Below the pieces are notes generated by a model that was given only the letters and a program-made list of their open reading frames with translations, searched no databases and was not told the origin of the DNA. DNA of 43,415 bases from a virus, in the IMG/VR virus record IMGVR_UViG_3300044527_000682, positions 1 through 43,415 of that record, one strand, 5' to 3'. This document shows positions 34,902-42,465 of the stretch, in pieces (positions within the stretch are counted from its first letter, which is position 1; every line of letters begins with the position of its first letter). The position numbers and the translations under genes are program-made.

Positions 34902-36218
34902 ATGGATACGATTAGTTATTTTGAAAACAATGGGTATGTAGTTTTAAGTAATGCTTTAGATTCAGAATCATGTACTGAGTTAGTTAATCACATGTTTGAA
35001 TTACATAAAAATAATAAGACGGTTAAAGATGAACAATGCCCATTGTCAGATGCTGTTTATGGTGATAAAGTATTTGATAATTTGTTAAGTGAATTAGCAG
35101 ATCCAATAGGAAAACATGTTGGAAGAAAACTATTACCAACGTATACATACGCAAGAATTTATAGACCAAATGAAATTCTAAAAAAACATGTAGATAGACC
35201 TTCTTGTGAAATTAGTGCCACTATTACCTTAGGCTTTGATGGAAAAGTTGTTTGGCCTATATATGTTGATGAAGAAAAAGAAATTAAATTAAATTTAGAC
35301 ATTGGTGATTTGCTTGTATACAAAGGTTGTGAAGTTACGCATTGGCGACCAAAATACAAAGGCACGTGGCAAGTACAAGTTTTTTTACATTATGTTGATG
35401 CTGATGGTCCATACACAGAATATGTATTAGATAAAAGATCACAATTAGGCATAGAAAAAAATACTATTACTCAAAACAATTTAAAAAAACCTATTATTGC
35501 AGATAATAAAAGAAAATCTATCGTTGAAGATTCATACAAGTTATATGAAGATGAACCTATAGCAAACAATAAAAAAATTAGTATAGATATTCCTACACCA
35601 ATTTTTGATTATGTTATGTTACCTTCTTTACCACGTGAGTTACCAAGTTATTTCGGGTGCACTCCAAGCAATGCTTCTGAAATTTCTTTTACAAAAGAAG
35701 AATGCAAGTCAATTATTGCGCTAATCTCTAATACCTATGGAGATTCAGCAAAAGTTGGTAATGCTAATAAACATGTTGCAAAGATACGTGCAGCTAATAA
35801 TTATGCAGTGCATAATAACGATTCTAATCGATGGATTTTTCATAAATTAGGTTTAATTGTTAATTTTGCCAATCATAAACATTTTAACTATGATATATGG
35901 GGTATCAATCCTTACCTTCAATTACTTGAATATGAAACAAACAATAATGGTGAAAATGGGCATTACATTTCACACGTTGATGTGGGTCCAGGCCCATTTG
36001 CTTTTAGAAAAATATCGGTAGTAGTGCAACTTAGTGATCCAAATACATATACAGGATGTGAATTAGTTATTAACAATTATACTAATCATATAAGAGCTTC
36101 AAATGAGCAAGGTTCGGTTCATTTGTTTCCGAGTTTTATGCCACATGAAGTTACACCAATTAAATCAGGTACTAGATACTCTTTAGTTACTTGGATAGAA
36201 GGACCAATGTTTAGATAG
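34902..36218 (+). CDS. Tandem 2-oxoglutarate/Fe(II) dioxygenase (prolyl-hydroxylase-like)
   Basis: This 438-aa protein seems to hold two dioxygenase domains. Domain 1 (about 1-170) has H96xD98 in KKHVDRP and H147 in VTHWRP. Domain 2 (about 260-435) has H358xD360 in YISHVDVG, H415 in MPHEVTP and R425 in SGTRYSLVTWIEG, the full Fe/2-oxoglutarate set of prolyl-4-hydroxylases. A Lys/Asn-rich linker joins them. Both triads look complete, although the 2-oxoglutarate-binding Arg of domain 1 is uncertain. A good AAAGGAAAG site precedes the ATG. It is likely expressed with the sulfotransferase. Target proteins (fibres or host) are not known. Confidence 0.8.
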   Translation: MDTISYFENNGYVVLSNALDSESCTELVNHMFELHKNNKTVKDEQCPLSDAVYGDKVFDNLLSELADPIGKHVGRKLLPTYTYARIYRPNEILKKHVDRPSCEISATITLGFDGKVVWPIYVDEEKEIKLNLDIGDLLVYKGCEVTHWRPKYKGTWQVQVFLHYVDADGPYTEYVLDKRSQLGIEKNTITQNNLKKPIIADNKRKSIVEDSYKLYEDEPIANNKKISIDIPTPIFDYVMLPSLPRELPSYFGCTPSNASEISFTKEECKSIIALISNTYGDSAKVGNANKHVAKIRAANNYAVHNNDSNRWIFHKLGLIVNFANHKHFNYDIWGINPYLQLLEYETNNNGENGHYISHVDVGPGPFAFRKISVVVQLSDPNTYTGCELVINNYTNHIRASNEQGSVHLFPSFMPHEVTPIKSGTRYSLVTWIEGPMFR

Positions 36219-36254
36219 ACTAAAGTTTGTTTAAATAATTAAAAAGGATATTAA

Positions 36255-37169
36255 ATGACTGAAGAAAATAAAAATGAGTTGACTGTATTTGAAGAAATTC
36301 GACGTGATTTAACTATAGTTAATACACCAAAAGTGCCTTTAAGTATGGTTTTTGGTAGAGGATCAATGGGTGATCAAGAGAGTTTTGGAGGTCAATCTTT
36401 GTTACAAAATACTGTAAAAGTTGATTATGCATTGCAAAACACTTCGGAACTTCAAACAATATGGAATCATAGTCATACACAATGGACTTGGCGACATATT
36501 AACCTAAGTTGGCTGTCACCTTATAATAATATGAGACAAATTGCTGCTGAAATACAAAATAAAAAAACAGCACTCAATGAAGCAAAATGGAGGCGCATAG
36601 ACCTTGAAATTGATATTAGAGAAATGGAAGATAAACTTAATAAAGGTTTAGAAAACAATTCATTAGATTATTGGGAAGAAGTAAAATTAAAAGTTAAATT
36701 AGCTAAAGCTAAGGAAGGTTTACACGATGGAATAACTTACATTGAAGGTGCAATGAAAGACATTTTATCACTTTCAGAATTTTATGAACAATTAAAATCA
36801 AAACTTTCAAACTTTAGTGAAGCTGATTACGAAAAAGAAGAAACAAAAAATCATTTAAAACGAGCATTGGTTCAGTGTATAAGAGATGTACGAATGACAG
36901 GTGGTATATCTAAAGGTGAACAAGAATATATTGAACAAATTGGTGTAAATCCAACTAAACTGCAATCTTTATTAAGAGAATATGTTGTAAGAGAAAATAA
37001 AGAAGAAGGATGGGATGTTAGTGGACTTTATGATTTTGTAAATACCTTAACTGATGAACTAGTTGATTCCCATAAGGTTGATCAAAAACGCATGGAATTA
37101 CAAGGATTAAAGCCTAATATATTAGAAGATTTTACACAAACGGAAAAACTAGCGTTACCCAAAAAATAG
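36255..37169 (+). CDS. Helical protein of unknown function in the fibre cluster
   Basis: A 304-aa protein I cannot assign. It starts with a mixed segment containing WNHSHTQWTWRHINLSWLSP. From about residue 90 it is helical, with a coiled coil (IQNKKTALNEAKWRRIDLEI, then EEVKLKVKLAKAKEGL), and it ends with charged helices. There is no signal peptide or membrane segment. AAAGGATA lies 8 nt before the ATG. It sits 36 bp after the dioxygenase and before a TATAAATA promoter. A structural or assembly role for neighbouring fibres is possible by position only. Confidence 0.75.
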   Translation: MTEENKNELTVFEEIRRDLTIVNTPKVPLSMVFGRGSMGDQESFGGQSLLQNTVKVDYALQNTSELQTIWNHSHTQWTWRHINLSWLSPYNNMRQIAAEIQNKKTALNEAKWRRIDLEIDIREMEDKLNKGLENNSLDYWEEVKLKVKLAKAKEGLHDGITYIEGAMKDILSLSEFYEQLKSKLSNFSEADYEKEETKNHLKRALVQCIRDVRMTGGISKGEQEYIEQIGVNPTKLQSLLREYVVRENKEEGWDVSGLYDFVNTLTDELVDSHKVDQKRMELQGLKPNILEDFTQTEKLALPKK

Positions 37170-37192
37170 CAAATTGTAATTTATACTTCTAG

Positions 37193-37200
37193 TATAAATA
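37193..37200 (+). promoter_or_regulatory. Late promoter (TATAAATA) of the KFPFASD-repeat gene
   Basis: Exact TATAAATA, 22 bp before the ATG at 37223, with AAGGG between. Starts the second part of the fibre cluster. Confidence 0.75.
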
Positions 37201-37222
37201 TAATTATAAAAAGGGTGTGTAT

Positions 37223-38242
37223 ATGCAACTAACTTCTATTACAATTTCAGGTGGACTAACTTTTAGCTCATCAGGATCTCCATCACCATCTCCTGGTCCT
37301 GCTGCAACATATGGGTATTCTGCGGCAGGTTATAAAAATTTTAATGACCCTCCTGCCCCAGGCACCTACGTACTCTATGCTGAAAGATTTCCTTTTGCAT
37401 CTGATACAAACTCATCAAATATAGGATCTATTTCGCCTGGCGATACTCAAATTACCGCTAGTATGGATTCTGCAACACATGGTTATGGTGTATCAGGTTT
37501 TTATAATCATTATTATAAATTTTCGTTTGCTTCTTCAGTAACTGATTATGCTGTGTCCTCTAATTTATCCTCTTATCCAACATGGATTGGAAAATATGCT
37601 GCAGGAGTATCTTCTATTCCGTATGGATATGGTTATATGTTAGGTGGAAGTCCTGCTACGCCTGGGCCTGGGCAATATGGGCCTGCAGGTGGTATTAATC
37701 AAATAGCAAAATTTCCATTTTCTTCAACTGCTGCAATGTCAAATGTAGCAGCACTAGGTATGCAAAGTTATGGTTTAACAGGTTTAGAGTCACCTACTCA
37801 TGGTTATGGTGCGGGTGGGTATCAGCATAATGCATACTATAAATTCCCATTCGCATCAGAAACAAGTGGATCGTTTGTTGGAGATTTAGCAGTACCTGGG
37901 GGTGGTGTTTATTGGGCACAAGCACAAAATTCTACTACCAATGGTTATATTAGTGGTGGTTACTTAACTACTCCTTATGCTTATAGAGACAATATTTTAA
38001 AATTCCCATTCGCTAGCGATACAAATGCAGTAAATGTAGCAGTTTTAACTACACCAACTCAATTGGCAGGTGGGCATTCTTCGGGAACTCATGGCTATAA
38101 CAGTGGGGGAGCATCCAATTCTAATCCACGTTTTGTTCCAATAAATGCTATCCAAAAATTTCCTTTTTCATCTGATACTAACGCAGCTAATGTAGCAACA
38201 TTGGTAAATGGAAAATTTAATGGATACAATGGTCAAGGTTAA
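37223..38242 (+). CDS. Fibre-like protein with HGY/KFPFASD repeats
   Basis: I choose the ATG at 37223 over an in-frame GTG six bases earlier because AAGGG is well spaced from it; this gives 339 aa. A short beta segment and a Ser/Pro linker are followed by about six repeats of roughly 45 residues, each with an HGY.SGG-like turn and a K.PFASDTN.. strand. This pattern is common in tail-fibre proteins of marine T4-like phages and suggests a beta-propeller or stacked-sheet head. Very rich in Gly, Ser, Tyr and Ala, with no charged patches. Followed 12 bp later by a small protein that may act with it. Confidence 0.75.
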   Translation: MQLTSITISGGLTFSSSGSPSPSPGPAATYGYSAAGYKNFNDPPAPGTYVLYAERFPFASDTNSSNIGSISPGDTQITASMDSATHGYGVSGFYNHYYKFSFASSVTDYAVSSNLSSYPTWIGKYAAGVSSIPYGYGYMLGGSPATPGPGQYGPAGGINQIAKFPFSSTAAMSNVAALGMQSYGLTGLESPTHGYGAGGYQHNAYYKFPFASETSGSFVGDLAVPGGGVYWAQAQNSTTNGYISGGYLTTPYAYRDNILKFPFASDTNAVNVAVLTTPTQLAGGHSSGTHGYNSGGASNSNPRFVPINAIQKFPFSSDTNAANVATLVNGKFNGYNGQG

Positions 38243-38254
38243 AAGGATATATTC

Positions 38255-38572
38255 ATGCCCATAGTAAAATTTAAAAAAGATAATTCTAACAATCAAACAA
38301 AACCAACCTGTATTACAAATGGTGAATTTTTTTATTGTAAAGCTGATTCAACTTACGTAGGTTGGAGTCATATAACTCAAGTGCCTAATGATGTGTTTAT
38401 TTTGACAAAACAAGATATGATAGATCGCTTGTTATTCATCCACAAAAATGAACATAAATTAGTTAAGAGAAATGGCCCAGGTAAGGATGGAATTCAAGGT
38501 TTTTTAACAGATCAAGAAGTTATAACAGAAGCTACTAATTTTTATGACAGATTGCATTCAACTTCTGTTTAA
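38255..38572 (+). CDS. Small hypothetical protein after the repeat fibre
   Basis: A 105-aa protein with no family I recognise. The first half is beta-like (ITNGEFFYCKADSTYVGWSH), the second half helical and basic (DMIDRLLFIHKNEHKLVKR). AAAGGATA lies 7-8 nt before the ATG. The 12-bp spacing suggests co-expression with the upstream fibre gene; a chaperone or fibre-tip accessory is a guess. An AT-rich hairpin follows. Confidence 0.7.
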   Translation: MPIVKFKKDNSNNQTKPTCITNGEFFYCKADSTYVGWSHITQVPNDVFILTKQDMIDRLLFIHKNEHKLVKRNGPGKDGIQGFLTDQEVITEATNFYDRLHSTSV

Positions 38573-38605
38573 TTATTAACCATTCACATCCATTAAACTA
38601 GATAT

Positions 38606-38633
38606 AAAATTTAAAACTAAGTTTTAAATTTTT
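38606..38633 (+). terminator. Possible AT-rich terminator hairpin
   Basis: AAAATTTAAAAC and GTTTTAAATTTT pair over 12 bp with loop TAA, followed by one more T. It is AT-only apart from one pair, so termination strength is doubtful. It lies between two fibre-cluster genes. Confidence 0.4.
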
Positions 38634-38724
38634 ATATTATACTTTTGTAAGTTAAGTTTTAAGTTTATCCAAATTAAGGTTATTCTATTTTACATACTAA
38701 ATAGATAAGTATGGATGAATAAGA

Positions 38725-39048
38725 ATGCAAATTGGAATTGGAATAACATTTGGGTATGGCATAACGTTTGGTCAGGGACAAGAAGTTATTGTTTTACCCA
38801 ACCCTTATTTTGCAAATTATACATTTACTGCAGGTAGTTATGAACAACAAGGTTTTGTCACTGTTGAAGAAAACGTTGTTTTAAAATTTGAAAATGGTGC
38901 AACTTGGACTGTAACTCCTGATTTACCGAATGTATATACAAGCAACGTAACCTTCACCCCAGGCTCCTACGTTCAAAATTCTCCAATATATGTTGATCCT
39001 GAGGTTGCACTAACACTTCAAGATGGTGCGAATTGGACTATATTATAA
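38725..39048 (+). CDS. Small beta-strand repeat protein of the fibre cluster
   Basis: A 107-aa protein made of a Gly-rich start (MQIGIGITFGYGITFGQG) and two related 36-residue repeats: YTFTAGSYEQQGFVTVEENV with FENGATWTV, and VTFTPGSYVQNSPIYVDPEV with LQDGANWTI. The repeats look like strands of a fibre or a small cap. The second repeat contains a Pro-Gly and is written with C-ending codons, the first with T- and A-ending codons. Function unknown. It is 12 bp before the YadA-like adhesin. Confidence 0.7.
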   Translation: MQIGIGITFGYGITFGQGQEVIVLPNPYFANYTFTAGSYEQQGFVTVEENVVLKFENGATWTVTPDLPNVYTSNVTFTPGSYVQNSPIYVDPEVALTLQDGANWTIL

Positions 39049-39060
39049 AAGGAACTTAAA

Positions 39061-42000
39061 ATGGCAGTAACTCTTAACTCAACAGGTAATGCAAATGGTT
39101 TTATCCTATCAAGTGATAATACAGGAAACCTTGCGATACAAACTAGTGGCAGCAATGCATTAACTATTGATTCAAGTCAAAATATTTCTATAACTAAGTA
39201 TGCAAATCTTGGTGCAGTTGCAAATGTATCTATTACAGGTGGTTCAAACGGTCAAGTTTTAACCACGGATGGTAGTGGTATTCTTAGTTGGAGTACTGTT
39301 AGTGGTGGGGGTGGTGGATCTAATATAGCCAATGGTACATCAAATGTTAGTATTGCTACATCAGGTGGTAATGTTACTGTAGGTATTAATGGTACTCCAA
39401 ATATTGTTGTTATTAGTGATGCAAATACAAACATTGCAGGTAATGCTAATGTTACAGGAAAAGTTATTGCAGGTGCAGTTACTTATGCAAACGCAGATGG
39501 CACAAATGGACAAGTTTTAACTACTTATGGTAACGGAATAACTTATTGGTCAACCGTATCAGGTGGAGGTGGTGGTTCAAATATTGCTAACGGTAATAGT
39601 AATGTAAGTATTTCAACTGCTGCAGGTAATATAGATTTCAGCGTAAATGGTACAGCTAACGTATTTCGTGTTGCAGCAGGTGGTAATTTAGTTGGTAATT
39701 TATTAAACTTATATTCCAATGGTGTTGTCGGTATTGGTAGAAGTGTAGTAGCAAATGCAGCTAATACAATAGGATTGGGTAATGCTGCAATTGCTAGCGG
39801 GGCTAGTGGAGTAGCGATTGGTACTAACGCTAAAGCAAATGGTAGTCAATCTATTAGTATAGGTCAAAATGCTAACGCAGATTTAGCAGGGACTATAGCG
39901 ATAGGAGCAAATCCTAATGCTTATGCAACTAGCGCAATAGCCATAGGAAATCGTGCTAATGCTAATAGTAATAATTCAATTTCTATAGGCTCACTTGTAA
40001 CCGCTAATGCTGCAAATGCAATAATTATAGGTTATAATACTAATGCTACAGGTAATAATAGCATAAGAATAGGTTCGGGCACTGCCACTGGTGCAGCAGG
40101 TTCAGAATCAATTGCAATTGGATTTGGTCCTGCAGCCGAAGGTAGTGATGCAGTTGCATTGGGAAGAGTTGCTACTGCTGGCGGTGCAAACTCTATAGCA
40201 ATTGGAAGAGCAAATGCAGGTTCGGGTAATTCTATTGCTATTGGTCTTAATGCAAATGTCAATGGAAGCGATTCTATTGCTATAGGTGCTAATGCACGAG
40301 TTTATGATTTATCTAATGCTATTGTATTAAATGCTACAGGTGCTAATCTTTTTGCAGCCAACAATAACAGTTTTACGGTTAAACCTGTTCGTCAAGCAAG
40401 TACGTCAAATGTAATGTATTATGACAGTACATCAGGTGAAATATCATATGATGTATTATCGGGTGGTTCAACTATATCAAATGGTACAAGTAATGTATCT
40501 ATACCTACTACCGATGCTAACGTTGAAATTGGCGTGGGTGGTACTGCAAATGTATTAGTTATTTCAAGTACAGGCATTAGTGTTACAGGTGATAGTTTAA
40601 TTACAGGTAATTTAACAGTTGATGGTAATTTAGTTTATGTCAATGTTGAAGATTTGGCAATTGAAGATCCTATTATTCAACTACAAATGGGACCAAATGG
40701 TGCAGCACCTGCAAGTAATAGTGGTAAAGATGTTGGTACCGCATTAAATTATTTTGATACAGCAGCAAAAGTTGCTTGGATGGGTTGGGATGTAAGCAAT
40801 GCAGAAATTTCTTTTGGATCAGACGTTGGTATTGCTAACGAAGTAATAAGCTTCAATACGTTAGCTAATATTCGTGCAGGTAATGCTATTTTGGACAGTG
40901 TTCAAACACCAACAGTACAAAATGGTAATAGTAATGTTTCAATTGCAGCTAATACTAATGTTACAATTTCTGTAGCAGGTGCTGCTAATAGAGTAGAAAT
41001 TTCTGATACACTTTCTAATTTTGCAGGTAATGTTCAAGTTGAATTAGATATTGCGGGTAATACTGCTAATTTTAGTGGCAATGTTATTCTACCAAACTTA
41101 ACAGTTAATTTAGAACTAGTTGGGAATACAGCTAACTTTAGTGGCAATGCCAATGTTAATAATTTAGGTATTAATTTAGAACTAGTTGGGAATACAGCTA
41201 ACTTTAGTGGCAATGCCAATGTTAATAATTTAGGTATTAATTTAGAACTAGTTGGTAATACAGCTAACTTTATTGCAACAACCACTACAAATCCTATAGT
41301 AGTAGGCGCAGTAACTTATGCAAACACTGATGGTACAAGCGGACAAGTATTGACAACATACGGTAATGGTATTACTTATTGGGGAACAGTAAGTGGTGGA
41401 GGTGGTGGATCATCCATAAGTAATGCTAATAGTAATATTGCAGTCTTATCAGCAAACGGTAATATCACAGTGACTGTAAATAGTGTGGTAGTAGCTAATT
41501 ATAATTCAGGTACTACACCTATTATTTTTCAGGGAAATATTAGAGCATATACCAATGCTAATAGAGATGCAAACCTTATAAACATCAGTTCAGGTGGTGT
41601 TGTCGCACTTGGTATGAACTCATCAAGTACAGGTAACGGTATTGCAATTGGTAATGGTGCATCTACGGGTGCAGCAGGACTTGGTATAGGATTTTTAGCG
41701 GGTGCTAGTTCAACTAATGCAATTTCAATTGGATCCTCCACCAAAGGCCCAGGCACCAACACCATCGCTATTGGTACGTTGGCACAAGCTAATAACTCAA
41801 CGGTTGCTGCATCAGTAACACGTGCAATCGCTATTGGAGCACAAGCAGGTGAAAGTTCTCTTGCTACAGATAGTATTGCAATTGGTTATCTTGCATCACA
41901 AAATTCTAATGCAGCAGCAAACTCAATCTTCATGGGTAGATCTGCAGGTGCAAACATTGGTGCAACAGCAGGTAGTGCTGATGGTATGATTGTTTTAGGT

Positions 42001-42447
42001 AAGAATTCTGCCTCTGCTGCACCTACTATTGCTAATAACTTTATTGGTATTGGTACTAACGTAGCAGCTAACTCTACTGCAGCTATCGCAGCAAACTCTA
42101 TAGCGATTGGTTTTGAAGTCGGTCGAACAGGTGGTACAGGTGCAGACAGTATTGGTATGGGTACTTATGCGCAGCGTGGTGGGGTGCCTGGGGCAAATAC
42201 GATTGCTATCGGTTCATATGCAGGTTATACAGGACAAGGTGCAACTAGTATTGCAATTGGTGCAAATGCAGGTTACACCAACCAAGCAGTTAATACCATT
42301 ATATTAAATGCATCAGGATCAAACCTAAACCAAACCACTGCTAATACATTTACCGTAAAACCTGTTAGAGCAGTAACAGATGTAACAGGTTTGAAAGTGG
42401 TTTATTATAACCCAACAACAGGTGAAATTGTTTATTATAACGTTTAA
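39061..42447 (+). CDS. Large YadA-like trimeric adhesin/tail fibre
   Basis: A 1128-aa Gly/Ala/Asn/Ser/Ile-rich protein. Two regions (about residues 220-430 and 830-1095) consist of 14-16-residue units such as SISIGQNANA, AIAIGNRANA and SIAIGANAGY, the left-handed beta-roll repeats of YadA/Hep_Hag adhesin heads. Other parts have repeated modules containing TYANADGTNGQVLTTYGNGI and end in a repeated TANTFTVKPVR...YYN.TTGEI.Y segment, twice in the protein (about 440-465 and 1095-1128). The 66-bp direct repeats at 41105-41274 lie in the middle. By analogy with adhesin heads it is probably a trimeric host-binding fibre. AAAGGAAC precedes the ATG. A subtilase gene follows after 18 bp. Confidence 0.82.
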   Translation: MAVTLNSTGNANGFILSSDNTGNLAIQTSGSNALTIDSSQNISITKYANLGAVANVSITGGSNGQVLTTDGSGILSWSTVSGGGGGSNIANGTSNVSIATSGGNVTVGINGTPNIVVISDANTNIAGNANVTGKVIAGAVTYANADGTNGQVLTTYGNGITYWSTVSGGGGGSNIANGNSNVSISTAAGNIDFSVNGTANVFRVAAGGNLVGNLLNLYSNGVVGIGRSVVANAANTIGLGNAAIASGASGVAIGTNAKANGSQSISIGQNANADLAGTIAIGANPNAYATSAIAIGNRANANSNNSISIGSLVTANAANAIIIGYNTNATGNNSIRIGSGTATGAAGSESIAIGFGPAAEGSDAVALGRVATAGGANSIAIGRANAGSGNSIAIGLNANVNGSDSIAIGANARVYDLSNAIVLNATGANLFAANNNSFTVKPVRQASTSNVMYYDSTSGEISYDVLSGGSTISNGTSNVSIPTTDANVEIGVGGTANVLVISSTGISVTGDSLITGNLTVDGNLVYVNVEDLAIEDPIIQLQMGPNGAAPASNSGKDVGTALNYFDTAAKVAWMGWDVSNAEISFGSDVGIANEVISFNTLANIRAGNAILDSVQTPTVQNGNSNVSIAANTNVTISVAGAANRVEISDTLSNFAGNVQVELDIAGNTANFSGNVILPNLTVNLELVGNTANFSGNANVNNLGINLELVGNTANFSGNANVNNLGINLELVGNTANFIATTTTNPIVVGAVTYANTDGTSGQVLTTYGNGITYWGTVSGGGGGSSISNANSNIAVLSANGNITVTVNSVVVANYNSGTTPIIFQGNIRAYTNANRDANLINISSGGVVALGMNSSSTGNGIAIGNGASTGAAGLGIGFLAGASSTNAISIGSSTKGPGTNTIAIGTLAQANNSTVAASVTRAIAIGAQAGESSLATDSIAIGYLASQNSNAAANSIFMGRSAGANIGATAGSADGMIVLGKNSASAAPTIANNFIGIGTNVAANSTAAIAANSIAIGFEVGRTGGTGADSIGMGTYAQRGGVPGANTIAIGSYAGYTGQGATSIAIGANAGYTNQAVNTIILNASGSNLNQTTANTFTVKPVRAVTDVTGLKVVYYNPTTGEIVYYNV
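41105..41274 (+). repeat. 66-bp direct repeats in the adhesin gene (two identical, one partial)
   Basis: Units start at 41105, 41171 and 41237. The first two are identical over 66 bp; the third keeps the first 36 bp or so with one change and then diverges. They encode 22-residue units ending NTANFSGNANVNNLG. Identity at silent sites points to recent duplication. Confidence 0.9.
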
Positions 42448-42465
42448 TAATTTGGAACATATAGA

